From Deltaproteobacteria bacterium (GTDB taxonomy: Bacteria; Desulfobacterota; Desulfomonilia; UBA1062), in contig JAHDOV010000026.1 of assembly GCA_018434685.1 (NCBI GenBank), forward strand, positions 1 through 43,825: 43,825 bases of DNA, written 5' to 3'. Made by a program: the position numbers and the translations under genes. The notes beneath the pieces are model-generated. The model was not told where the DNA came from and did not search any database. It saw only the letters and a list, made by a program, of their open reading frames with translations. Positions 1-7,274 of the stretch are shown piece after piece. Numbering within the stretch: position 1 is the stretch's first letter; each line of letters begins with the position of its first letter.

Positions 1-1
1 G

Positions 2-583
2 ATCAGGATCGCCGAGGACGGCGAGATCCTCGTGAAGGGGCCCCAGGTTATGAAAGGCTATTTCAACAAGCCTGAAGAGACAAAGGCGGCCTTCACCGAA
101 GACGGGTGGTTCCTCACCGGCGATATCGGCAAGATTGACGAGAGGGGCTGCCTGCACATCACCGACAGGAAGAAAGACATCATTATCACTGCCGGCGGAA
201 AGAACATCTCTCCTCAGAATATCGAGAATACCCTTGCCTCTGACCTGCTGATCGAGCAGGCGGTTGTCATCGGCGAAGGAAGAAAGTACCTCAGTGCCTT
301 GATCGTGCCCAATTTCAACGAGCTTGCGGCCTATGCAAAGAATCAGGGAATATCCTTCGATGACAACGAAGACCTCATCAAGAAGCAGGAGATCATCTCG
401 TTCTACGACGAGAAGATCAAGCATATCATGAAGGACTATGCCAAGGTGGAGCAGATACGGCGATTCGCCCTGCTGCCAAGAGAATTCAGTATCGAGACAG
501 GGGAACTCACCCCGACGCTCAAGATGAAACGCAAGGTCATAGGCCAGAAATTTTCTGACATCGTCGAGAATATGTATGTGTAA
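2..583 (+). CDS. fadD: Long-chain acyl-CoA synthetase (AMP-forming), C-terminal part
   Basis: This is the last 193 codons of an AMP-dependent acyl-CoA ligase; the 5' part lies outside the window and the frame is open from base 2. Enzymes of this family activate fatty acids to acyl-CoA with ATP, giving AMP and pyrophosphate. Visible motifs are EDGWFLTGDIG (the adenylate-binding turn with the conserved Asp), the hinge and lid region ITDRKKDIIITAGGKNISP, and near the C terminus LTPTLKMKRK, whose lysine is the usual adenylation-step catalytic residue. The TPTLKMKR ending is typical of long-chain ligases rather than of acetyl-CoA synthetase. The exact chain length used cannot be read from this fragment. 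A GC-rich hairpin follows the stop codon. Confidence 0.9.
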   Translation: MRIAEDGEILVKGPQVMKGYFNKPEETKAAFTEDGWFLTGDIGKIDERGCLHITDRKKDIIITAGGKNISPQNIENTLASDLLIEQAVVIGEGRKYLSALIVPNFNELAAYAKNQGISFDDNEDLIKKQEIISFYDEKIKHIMKDYAKVEQIRRFALLPREFSIETGELTPTLKMKRKVIGQKFSDIVENMYV

Positions 584-599
584 TTGAACATGGCAATGC

Positions 600-624
600 G
601 GAGGGGGGTGAAGTTACCCCCTCC
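600..624 (+). terminator. GC hairpin between ligase gene and next ORF
   Basis: GGAGGGGG at 600-607 pairs perfectly with CCCCCTCC at 617-624 around a 9-nt loop. There is no T-run, so it may be a weak or Rho-assisted terminator, or it may merely occlude the upstream ATG at 625. It lies 16 nt after the ligase stop codon. Confidence 0.4.
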
Positions 625-645
625 ATGAGAAGGGAGGCTCCCCAG

Positions 646-1107
646 ATGCCTGAGTTGTGCAGGACCTGCAGGCGCAGACTATACTGCCGTGCGCTGAACT
701 TTCACATGCTCAAGGATCCCGCCTTCGTGGAGGACTTCTTTGAATGCCGTCTCTATTCCCGCGAGGAGGAATTCATCCGGGATGAAAACCAGTTCAGGCC
801 CGAGAGCAGGTTTCTTAATGTCGGCAATGCCTGTGATCTTGGTGAATTCAACCTCGAGGTAAAGCTCACCATTCGCGGAAAGGTCAAAGAGTTTCAGATC
901 AATGACGGCCGATCAAAACAGTATTCCGAATTGAAGCGCCTGTGTATCCTCATCGACAGGGAAAAGCTCCAGAGAGATCTATCACAGATTATCTCCAGGG
1001 AATTGATGCGTGCCCTGGGCAAGAGGGGCCGGGATTGCACCACACGTCAGGATGCGAGGTGCACTATCGAGGTGCCGCTGATCTATTCTCAGTGGATACT
1101 CAATTGA
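646..1107 (+). CDS. Conserved-looking hypothetical protein with N-terminal Cys cluster
   Basis: I do not recognise this 153-aa protein. The ATG at 646 is preferred because AAGGGAGG lies 8 nt upstream; an in-frame ATG at 625 would sit at the foot of the hairpin and has no ribosome site. The N terminus carries cysteines at residues 5, 8, 14 and 34 (CRTCRRRLYC, then FEC), a pattern that could bind zinc or an iron-sulfur cluster, but no family can be named. The remainder is charged, soluble and without signal peptide or membrane segment. It lies between an acyl-CoA ligase gene and nrdD, and the NrdR-type boxes after it suggest it is not in the nrdD transcript. Confidence 0.7.
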   Translation: MPELCRTCRRRLYCRALNFHMLKDPAFVEDFFECRLYSREEEFIRDENQFRPESRFLNVGNACDLGEFNLEVKLTIRGKVKEFQINDGRSKQYSELKRLCILIDREKLQRDLSQIISRELMRALGKRGRDCTTRQDARCTIEVPLIYSQWILN

Positions 1108-1188
1108 TACAGCGATGGAGGCAGGCCTTTTCAGGGGTTCTGTACTATTACTGAATATACAATTTTCTCGTTGCAATGACTGATTATC

Positions 1189-1236
1189 GTGCTATATATA
1201 GTGCTCATTATAAATCCTAGCGCCATATATAGTATA
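1189..1236 (+). promoter_or_regulatory. Tandem NrdR boxes upstream of nrdD
   Basis: Two copies of an NrdR-type box are present: GTGCTATATATAGTGC at 1189-1204 and CCATATATAGTATA starting at 1223. Their cores CTATATATAG and CCATATATAG are offset by 31 bp, about three helical turns, which is the spacing expected for paired NrdR sites. The known NrdR consensus is close to ACACTATATATAGTGT. The second box runs into an AT-rich segment 14 nt before the GGGGG ribosome site, so binding would block transcription of nrdD. The repressor gene nrdR itself is not in the window. Confidence 0.85.
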
Positions 1237-1249
1237 AAAAGGGGGATCT

Positions 1250-3460
1250 ATGTTTACCAAGATCAGGAAAAGAGACGGGAGGTTTGCCTCTTTTGACGCA
1301 TCGAAGATAACAGCAGCCATCGAAAAGGCCGGTAGCGCAACCGGAGAGATCGACAACCAGGTTGCTCACCGGCTCATGCTCAAGGTTTTATCCATAGCCC
1401 AACAGACCATATCAGCAATCCCCGCAGTGGAAGAGATCCAGGACATCGTGGAGGAGGTACTCCTTTCTTCCCCCTATCGCATGACGGCAAAGGCCTTTAT
1501 CATTTACCGCGACCAGCATGCGAAGATCAGGGAAATCAAGACCGGCATGGGCGTTGACCTGATCGATCAATACCTGGGAAAGCTTGACTGGAAGGTTAAT
1601 GAGAACAGTAACATGGCCTTTTCGCTCCAGGGCCTGAACAACTATCTCTCTTCGGAGATCAGCAAGGTCTACTGGCTCAACAAGATATATCCCCCGGAGG
1701 TGAGGAATGCCCATATGGACGGGGATTTCCATATCCACGATCTCAATATCATCTCGGTCTACTGCGTCGGGTGGGATCTCTACGATCTCCTGCTCCAGGG
1801 TTTCCGGGGGGCACATGGGAAGGTGGAGAGCAAGCCGGCACGTCACTTCCGCACCGCACTGGGCCAGATCGTGAACTTTTTCTATACCCTTCAGGGAGAG
1901 GCGGCCGGCGCACAGGCCTTCTCGAATTTCGACACGCTCCTTGCCCCGTATATCCGTTATGACGGGCTCGACTTCACCCAGGTCAAGCAGGCCCTTCAGG
2001 AATTCATCTTCAACATCAATGTCCCGACCCGGGTCGGCTTCCAGACCCCGTTCACGAATGTCACCCTGGATCTCGAGGTTCCATCGTACCTTGCCGATCA
2101 GGCCGTCATAATCGGCGGAGAGATGCAGAAAAGCACCTACGGCGAATATCAGATCGAGATGGACCTCTTCAACAGGGCCTTTGTAGAGGTGATGGCCGAA
2201 GGAGACGCCAAGGGCAGGGTGTTCACCTTCCCCATACCGACCTACAACATAACGAAAGATTTCAACTGGGACAATCCGAACCTCAAGGGTCTCTGGAAGA
2301 TGACGGCAAAATACGGGGTGCCCTATTTCTCCAATTTCATCAATTCCGAAATGGACCCGGAAGACGCAAGAAGCATGTGCTGCAGGCTGCGGATCGACAA
2401 CCGCGAGCTGGAGATGAGGGGAGGGGGCCTGTTCGGGTCAAACCCGCTGACCGGCTCCATCGGGGTAGTCACCATCAACCTGCCACGGCTCGGCTATCTG
2501 AGCAAGGACAGGCTCGACTTCATGGAACGGCTCGACAAGCTCATCGATATCGCCTCCATGAGCCTGGAAATCAAGCGGAAGATCCTGGAGAACTTCACCG
2601 AAACCAACCTCTACCCCTATACGAAGTACTATCTCACCGGGATCAAGAAAAAGTTCGGTGAATACTGGAAAAATCATTTCTCCACGATCGGCATTCTGGG
2701 GATGAACGAGGCATGCATAAATCTCCTGGGCGAGGATATCGGCAGTGATGTGGGAAGAAACTTCGCCCTTGACGTGGCTGATTTCATCCGCGTGAGACTT
2801 CTGGAACTGCAGGAGACAACCGGGTGTAACTATAACTTCGAGGCAACGCCTGCAGAAGGGACTTCATACAGAATGGCACGGATCGACAAGAACCGCTATC
2901 CCGAGATTATCTGCGCCAACGAGGATGCCTTCCGGAATGGTTCCGAGCCTTACTATACGAACTCATCACAGCTGCCGGCCAACTATACCGACGACATCTT
3001 CGAGGCACTGGACCTGCAGGATGAGATCCAGTCAAAGTATACCGGCGGAACAGTGCTCCACATCTATGCAGGGGAGCAGGTACATGACCCCGAGGTAATC
3101 AAGGCCCTGGTCAAGAAGGTTTGCACCGGATACACGATGCCCTACTTTACCTTCAGCCCGACTTTCAGCGTCTGCCCGAGTCACGGATATCTCAACGGCA
3201 ACCAGGTGAAGTGCCCTCAGTGCGGAAGCAATACAGAGGTCTACTCCCGGGTCGTGGGATACCTGCGGCCAGTTGCACAATGGAACAACGGGAAGAAGGA
3301 AGAATTCAAGCAGCGGAAAACGTTCGTGGTCGAAAAGGCGGTTCCCTTAGATGACGGGATAGATGACCAGGTGTACCTGGTGGGCCTAACTCCCTCTCCG
3401 GTTCCCGTCCCTGGTCAGCAGATACTGAACAAGATCGACGAGGTCACCACGACCCATTGA
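1250..3460 (+). CDS. nrdD: Anaerobic (class III) ribonucleoside-triphosphate reductase
   Basis: This 736-aa protein reduces ribonucleoside triphosphates to deoxyribonucleotides under anoxia using a glycyl radical and formate as reductant. An ATP-cone allosteric domain occupies about residues 1-95 (MFTKIRKRDGRFASFD and following). The catalytic barrel contains the SMCCRLRIDN segment with a Cys pair and GGGLFGSNPLTGSIG. The C terminus has the zinc site C642PSH...C655PQC658 and the glycyl-radical loop RVVGYLRP with the radical Gly at residue 670. Length and order are normal for the family. The start at 1250 has AGGGGG 6-7 nt upstream. Control by NrdR is expected from the two upstream boxes. The activating enzyme is at 4156-4845, separated by an opposite-strand receiver gene, which is an unusual break in the usual nrdD-nrdG pair. 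Confidence 0.97.
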   Translation: MFTKIRKRDGRFASFDASKITAAIEKAGSATGEIDNQVAHRLMLKVLSIAQQTISAIPAVEEIQDIVEEVLLSSPYRMTAKAFIIYRDQHAKIREIKTGMGVDLIDQYLGKLDWKVNENSNMAFSLQGLNNYLSSEISKVYWLNKIYPPEVRNAHMDGDFHIHDLNIISVYCVGWDLYDLLLQGFRGAHGKVESKPARHFRTALGQIVNFFYTLQGEAAGAQAFSNFDTLLAPYIRYDGLDFTQVKQALQEFIFNINVPTRVGFQTPFTNVTLDLEVPSYLADQAVIIGGEMQKSTYGEYQIEMDLFNRAFVEVMAEGDAKGRVFTFPIPTYNITKDFNWDNPNLKGLWKMTAKYGVPYFSNFINSEMDPEDARSMCCRLRIDNRELEMRGGGLFGSNPLTGSIGVVTINLPRLGYLSKDRLDFMERLDKLIDIASMSLEIKRKILENFTETNLYPYTKYYLTGIKKKFGEYWKNHFSTIGILGMNEACINLLGEDIGSDVGRNFALDVADFIRVRLLELQETTGCNYNFEATPAEGTSYRMARIDKNRYPEIICANEDAFRNGSEPYYTNSSQLPANYTDDIFEALDLQDEIQSKYTGGTVLHIYAGEQVHDPEVIKALVKKVCTGYTMPYFTFSPTFSVCPSHGYLNGNQVKCPQCGSNTEVYSRVVGYLRPVAQWNNGKKEEFKQRKTFVVEKAVPLDDGIDDQVYLVGLTPSPVPVPGQQILNKIDEVTTTH

Positions 3461-3477
3461 AGACTGAATCACGGATT

Positions 3478-3539
3478 GTGCGGTCTCTGGCAGTAGATAA
3501 CGCTGACCGCACCGGACGTGCACCGGCGGAAAGTGCCGG
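3478..3539 (+). terminator. Two hairpins after nrdD
   Basis: GTGCGGTC (3478-3485) pairs with GACCGCAC (3505-3512), and CCGGC (3523-3527) pairs with GCCGG (3535-3539). They fill the gap between the convergent nrdD and receiver genes. No T-run follows on either strand, so termination is only probable. Confidence 0.4.
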
Positions 3540-3561
3540 AAAACCGAATCAGGGGCAGGTT

Positions 3562-3939
3562 CTAGACGAGTTGCTCGAGAACCTGCCTCAAATCCTCTAA
3601 CTTGAAGGGTTTGTTGACCACCCCTTTGAACCCGTATTCTTGGTAGTTCGTGACAACAGGATCAGTGGAGTACCCGCTCGACACGATTGCCTTCACCTCG
3701 GGATCCACCTTGAGGAGGTCTTGTATGGCGTCTCTGCCGCCGACACCACCGGGGATGGTAAGGTCCATGATGATTGCGTCAAAGGGATTGTCCGACAGCC
3801 GCGCCTGCTTGAATTTCTCAATGGCCTGTGTCCCGTCACCCGCGATCTCTGCCTCGTATCCAAGGAAATCGAGCATGTTGCTCAAGACATCCTGAACAAT
3901 CTCCTCATCGTCCATTACCAGTATCTTCCCCTTACTCAT
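3562..3939 (-). CDS. Single-domain response regulator (CheY-like receiver)
   Basis: This 125-aa protein is a lone receiver domain with no output domain. The acidic pocket is D10/D11 (LVMDDEE), the phosphorylated aspartate is D59 (AIIMDLTIPGG), the switch residue lies in VSSGYS and the conserved lysine in VNKPF. The start has AAGGAGG 10 nt upstream. Single receivers usually relay phosphate within a multi-step pathway or work by protein contact. Its closest resemblance here is to the receiver at the end of the hybrid kinase at 7275-9617 (shared SSG-F/Y and NKPF motifs), so it may be a phosphate partner or sink for the PAS kinases nearby; that link is inference. Confidence 0.92.
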   Translation of the reverse strand: MSKGKILVMDDEEIVQDVLSNMLDFLGYEAEIAGDGTQAIEKFKQARLSDNPFDAIIMDLTIPGGVGGRDAIQDLLKVDPEVKAIVSSGYSTDPVVTNYQEYGFKGVVNKPFKLEDLRQVLEQLV

Positions 3940-4074
3940 GGTGCCGTCACCTCCTTCTGCTTGTCTTGGCGCCTTCTTTTGGAAGACGCAAGGGATGATA
4001 ATTTTCTAGCATATTAATTGCTCCATCGCCAGAAGTGATCTTTTATCTTCGTTATCGGTACAGAGGGATCAAAA

Positions 4075-4095
4075 ATGAAATCTTAGAGATTTCAT
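4075..4095. promoter_or_regulatory. Perfect 9-bp palindrome upstream of the nrdD activase
   Basis: ATGAAATCT at 4075-4083 and AGATTTCAT at 4087-4095 form a perfect dyad around TAG. It lies 60 nt before the activase start, in the divergent gap between the receiver gene and the activase. It could be an operator for a dimeric regulator or a short RNA hairpin. It does not match the NrdR box. No regulator can be named. Confidence 0.35.
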
Positions 4096-4155
4096 GTGCA
4101 ATTCCTCCTGACATTGCATTTTCACTCGAAGAAGTTGTGTGATATACCCACGGAC

Positions 4156-4845
4156 ATGAGGATAGCACAGATACAGAAAACCTCCCTGATTGATTACCCG
4201 GCCAAGATCAGCGCCATCATCTTTACCCAGGGCTGCAATCTTGCATGCCCGTACTGCCACAATCCCGAACTCGTTGACCCGAAAAGATTCACGCCCCCCC
4301 TGCCGGAAGGGGAGGTCATCGCTTTTCTGAAGAAACGCATCGGACAGATCGATGCCGTTGTGGTCACCGGAGGAGAACCCACAATACATGGCGATCTCGT
4401 CGAGTTTCTCGGGACAATCAAGGCCCTGGGGTACCTGATAAAACTCGATACCAACGGAACAGACCCGGACATGCTCCGGAATGTCATCCGCAAGGGCGTT
4501 GCCGATTATATCGCCATGGATATCAAGACACTGCCGGAGAAGTACGGGGTCGTTACCCGTACCCCTGTGTATGCGGGAGCGATAGAATCGAGCATAGAGG
4601 CGATCATGGAATCGCCCGTGGCCTATGAATTCAGGACCACGCTGTCCCGGTCGCTTCTCACCCCGGCCGATGTCATCGGCATCGGCCACAGGATACGCAC
4701 AGCCAGGCTCTACGTCCTCCAGCAGTTCAGCCCGTCAAAGCATGTCGATGGAGCGTTCCTTTACGAGACCGGCTTCACCCGGGAGGAACTCTCAGAGGTG
4801 AAACAGGTGCTGGACAGGCTCGTTCAGTGCTGCACACTCCGATGA
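4156..4845 (+). CDS. nrdG: Anaerobic RNR-activating radical SAM protein
   Basis: This 229-aa radical S-adenosylmethionine enzyme generates the glycyl radical on class III reductase. The CX3CX2C cluster motif is C27-NLA-C31-PY-C34, followed by the SAM-binding segment VVTGGEPT and the later LDTNGT strand. The opening RIAQIQKTSLIDYPAKI is the typical N terminus of the NrdG2 type, which fixes the start at 4156. An upstream in-frame ATG at 4096 lies inside the palindrome region and has no ribosome site. The site for 4156 is also weak. It probably acts on the nrdD product 0.7 kb upstream. No other radical enzyme substrate is in the window. Confidence 0.9.
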   Translation: MRIAQIQKTSLIDYPAKISAIIFTQGCNLACPYCHNPELVDPKRFTPPLPEGEVIAFLKKRIGQIDAVVVTGGEPTIHGDLVEFLGTIKALGYLIKLDTNGTDPDMLRNVIRKGVADYIAMDIKTLPEKYGVVTRTPVYAGAIESSIEAIMESPVAYEFRTTLSRSLLTPADVIGIGHRIRTARLYVLQQFSPSKHVDGAFLYETGFTREELSEVKQVLDRLVQCCTLR

Positions 4846-5213
4846 AGATGACGTCCTGCCAGAAGGTGGGCATGACGGATCGGTTCGGGTATCCTGTAGC
4901 GCGTCGAACAGCGCAGGCATACCTCCACTGCCGAGACAAGGCCGATCCGGTGCCCCTGGGATACGAACACCGGCCGGACAGCATCCCGTGTCCTGAGTAC
5001 ACATCCTATGGTCTGACCCTGTGACGATATGGGAGACCTGTCGCCCCGAAGCGGACCCGGTTCCTCATAGGTGCCGAAGAGATGGGTCTTTGCACACCCG
5101 ATGGAGGGAATGTCGAGAACGATCCACCCATACTAGCAGAAGGCTTGGGCAGGATAAACTCCGGAATGCGCAGTCCCAGGTGCAACAGGCCCTGTTCTCT
5201 GCTGTGGCGGACG
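4846..5213. other. Intergenic stretch without a recognisable gene
   Basis: About 370 nt lie between the activase and the convergent kinase gene. Several short frames are open but none starts with a ribosome site or gives a recognisable protein. No terminator with a T-run was seen. It is long for such a compact region and may hold decayed coding sequence. Confidence 0.4.
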
Positions 5214-7133
5214 CTACAGGAGGGAGTCCACCTTGTGCAGGAGTTCGTTGGGGAGAAACGGCTTCTGCAGGAATGAGAATTCCTGTATGACGTCCCGTTT
5301 GATCACGTCTTCGCCATAGCCTGACATGAACATGATTTTGATGTGCGGCAGCAGGGAATGCAGCTTTTTCGCCAGCATCATGCCGTCGATTCTTCTCATG
5401 ACCATGTCGGTAATGAGCAGATCGATATGTCCCTCGTACTGCCGTGCCAGCTGGAGGGCATCTCCGCCGTTTCTGGCAGTGAGAATGTTGTGGCCCTGCT
5501 GGGAGAGGATCTCCCTGACAAGATCCCGTACCGTGTCGTCATCCTCCACGACGAGGATGGTCCTGGTGCCCGCTGCAGGTGCATGAAGAACAGTCTCCTT
5601 GGGAGATTCCATGGGCCTGGAGGTTTCTTTCGACACGGGGAAGAGGATCCTGAAGGTAGTCCCCCTGCCGGGACTGCTGTCCACCACGATGACACCGCCT
5701 GCATCTTTGACGATACTGCTGACTGTCCACAGCCCGATACCCTTGCCCGTCTCCTGCGTGGAGAAGAACGGATCGAAGATGTGCAATCTGATCTCCTCGC
5801 TCATGCCGATGCCGGTATCCCGTACCGTCAGGAGCACATACTTGCCGCGGGCAGCATTCTCATAGGCGGCCGCATTCGAATTGTCCACAAGGACAGCCTC
5901 TGTGGAGACGACTATCTCTCCACCCCCGGGCATGGCATCCTTGGCATTGACAAGAAGGTTCAGCAGCAGCTTCGAGAACTGTGCGGGATCGATCATCACC
6001 TTGTCCAGACCCTGAGCCTTCTGGATGCTTAGGTGAAGGTTTTCCTTGATCACATGCCTGAGCAGGCCCTCCTGGTTGGACAATTCTTCATTGATGTCAA
6101 GAGCCTGTAGCTCGGGTTTATTCCTGCGTCTGAACTCGAGGATCTTCTGCGTCAGCAGCGAAGCCTGGCTCCCGGCCTGAGCGATCTGCTGTACCTTCGA
6201 GAAGAAGCGATGGCTTTCATCCATGGAGTTCAGCAATATCTCTGAGTATCCGTTGATGGCCGTGAGCAGGTTATTGAAGTCGTGAGCGAACCCCCCGGCA
6301 AGCTGCCCCAGGGTCTCTATGCCCGCCGCATGGAGAGAATTCTGCTCCTGGACCTTCTGGTCGATCATATCGAGCGCCTGGTAGAGGAAGGAGACGACCT
6401 TGCCGTCCTTCAGGATAGGCCTTCCGCTGATAAGGAGATACATGACCTTCCCGTCATTGGTGGTCATGCGGACCTGATAGTTGACCTCTGTCTTCTCCAT
6501 GATGCTTTTGTGCCAGAGATGTATGACCTTTGCCCGGTCATCCTTGTGGATGTAATTCAGGATATTCTGCCCGATCACGCCGTTGGGCAAGCTTCCGGGG
6601 CCGAAGAAGAGTTCGGTTGACCGCCTGTTGACCCTGGTGATCATGCCGTTTTCGTCCGTGAGGGCGGAGATTGCTGCAGCATTCTCAAAAAGATCTTCGA
6701 AGAATGCCTCGTCGCTGCCCTGCTTTTGCTGTCTTTCCGCCAGGGGTGTCACATCGGTCCAGATACCGCAGAGACCGACAACAGAGCCATCCTGGACAAA
6801 AGGGGTGCAGGTGATTATAAACGACCGGAGTCTGCCGTCCGGGCACCGCAGATTCTCGAGGATCTCCCTGGCCGGCATTCCGGTCTCGATAACCGCTGTC
6901 TCCATGCCGTGGGAGGGCAGGACAGATCCTTCAGGAAAGAAATCCCGGTCGCTCCTGGTCAGTGCATCTGCGGGTTCCTGTATGCCCAGGGTGTTCCCAT
7001 GGGTTTCATTGAGCCATACATAGCTGAGGTCCCTGTCTTTTACGTAGAGATTCAGGTGGGCCGAATTCAATGCAGCCAGGAGGTGGGCTTGAACGGTGGG
7101 GGTCAGTGAATCAAGAATAGCATCGGCCTGCAT
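5214..7133 (-). CDS. Hybrid PAS sensor histidine kinase with receiver
   Basis: This 639-aa protein has no signal peptide or membrane segment and should be cytoplasmic. Order: a PAS domain at about residues 15-130, a second PAS at about 140-270, a dimerisation/phosphoacceptor domain with GGFAHDFNN (His284), an HATPase domain with NLLVNAKDAM, DTGIGMS and GKGIGLWTV, and a C-terminal receiver (ILVVEDDD) with phosphoacceptor Asp576 (LLITDMV) and the KPF lysine. This is the NtrB-like hybrid class in which the receiver takes phosphate from the own His. The start has AAGGAG 8 nt upstream. It follows another hybrid kinase on the same strand, with a 141-nt gap containing a hairpin, so it may have its own transcript. 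The ligand is unknown. Confidence 0.93.
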   Translation of the reverse strand: MQADAILDSLTPTVQAHLLAALNSAHLNLYVKDRDLSYVWLNETHGNTLGIQEPADALTRSDRDFFPEGSVLPSHGMETAVIETGMPAREILENLRCPDGRLRSFIITCTPFVQDGSVVGLCGIWTDVTPLAERQQKQGSDEAFFEDLFENAAAISALTDENGMITRVNRRSTELFFGPGSLPNGVIGQNILNYIHKDDRAKVIHLWHKSIMEKTEVNYQVRMTTNDGKVMYLLISGRPILKDGKVVSFLYQALDMIDQKVQEQNSLHAAGIETLGQLAGGFAHDFNNLLTAINGYSEILLNSMDESHRFFSKVQQIAQAGSQASLLTQKILEFRRRNKPELQALDINEELSNQEGLLRHVIKENLHLSIQKAQGLDKVMIDPAQFSKLLLNLLVNAKDAMPGGGEIVVSTEAVLVDNSNAAAYENAARGKYVLLTVRDTGIGMSEEIRLHIFDPFFSTQETGKGIGLWTVSSIVKDAGGVIVVDSSPGRGTTFRILFPVSKETSRPMESPKETVLHAPAAGTRTILVVEDDDTVRDLVREILSQQGHNILTARNGGDALQLARQYEGHIDLLITDMVMRRIDGMMLAKKLHSLLPHIKIMFMSGYGEDVIKRDVIQEFSFLQKPFLPNELLHKVDSLL

Positions 7134-7247
7134 ACATATTGCTCCTTATGATTTTATCCTGCAAACGAGGACTCTCTATGGGCACTATCGGCAAAAGATG
7201 CCGGTTTAATGAGTGGGTATCAAGGGATTATGCAGCCACGTGTGGGG

Positions 7248-7269
7248 CAAGCAGCCTCGGGGCTGCTTG
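7248..7269 (-). terminator. Hairpin after the upstream hybrid kinase
   Basis: CAAGCAGCC (7248-7256) and GGCTGCTTG (7261-7269) form a perfect 9-bp stem with a 4-nt loop, 5 nt beyond the stop codon of the kinase ending at 7275. It lacks a T-run on the minus strand, so termination may be partial. Confidence 0.5.
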
Positions 7270-7274
7270 TGGGT

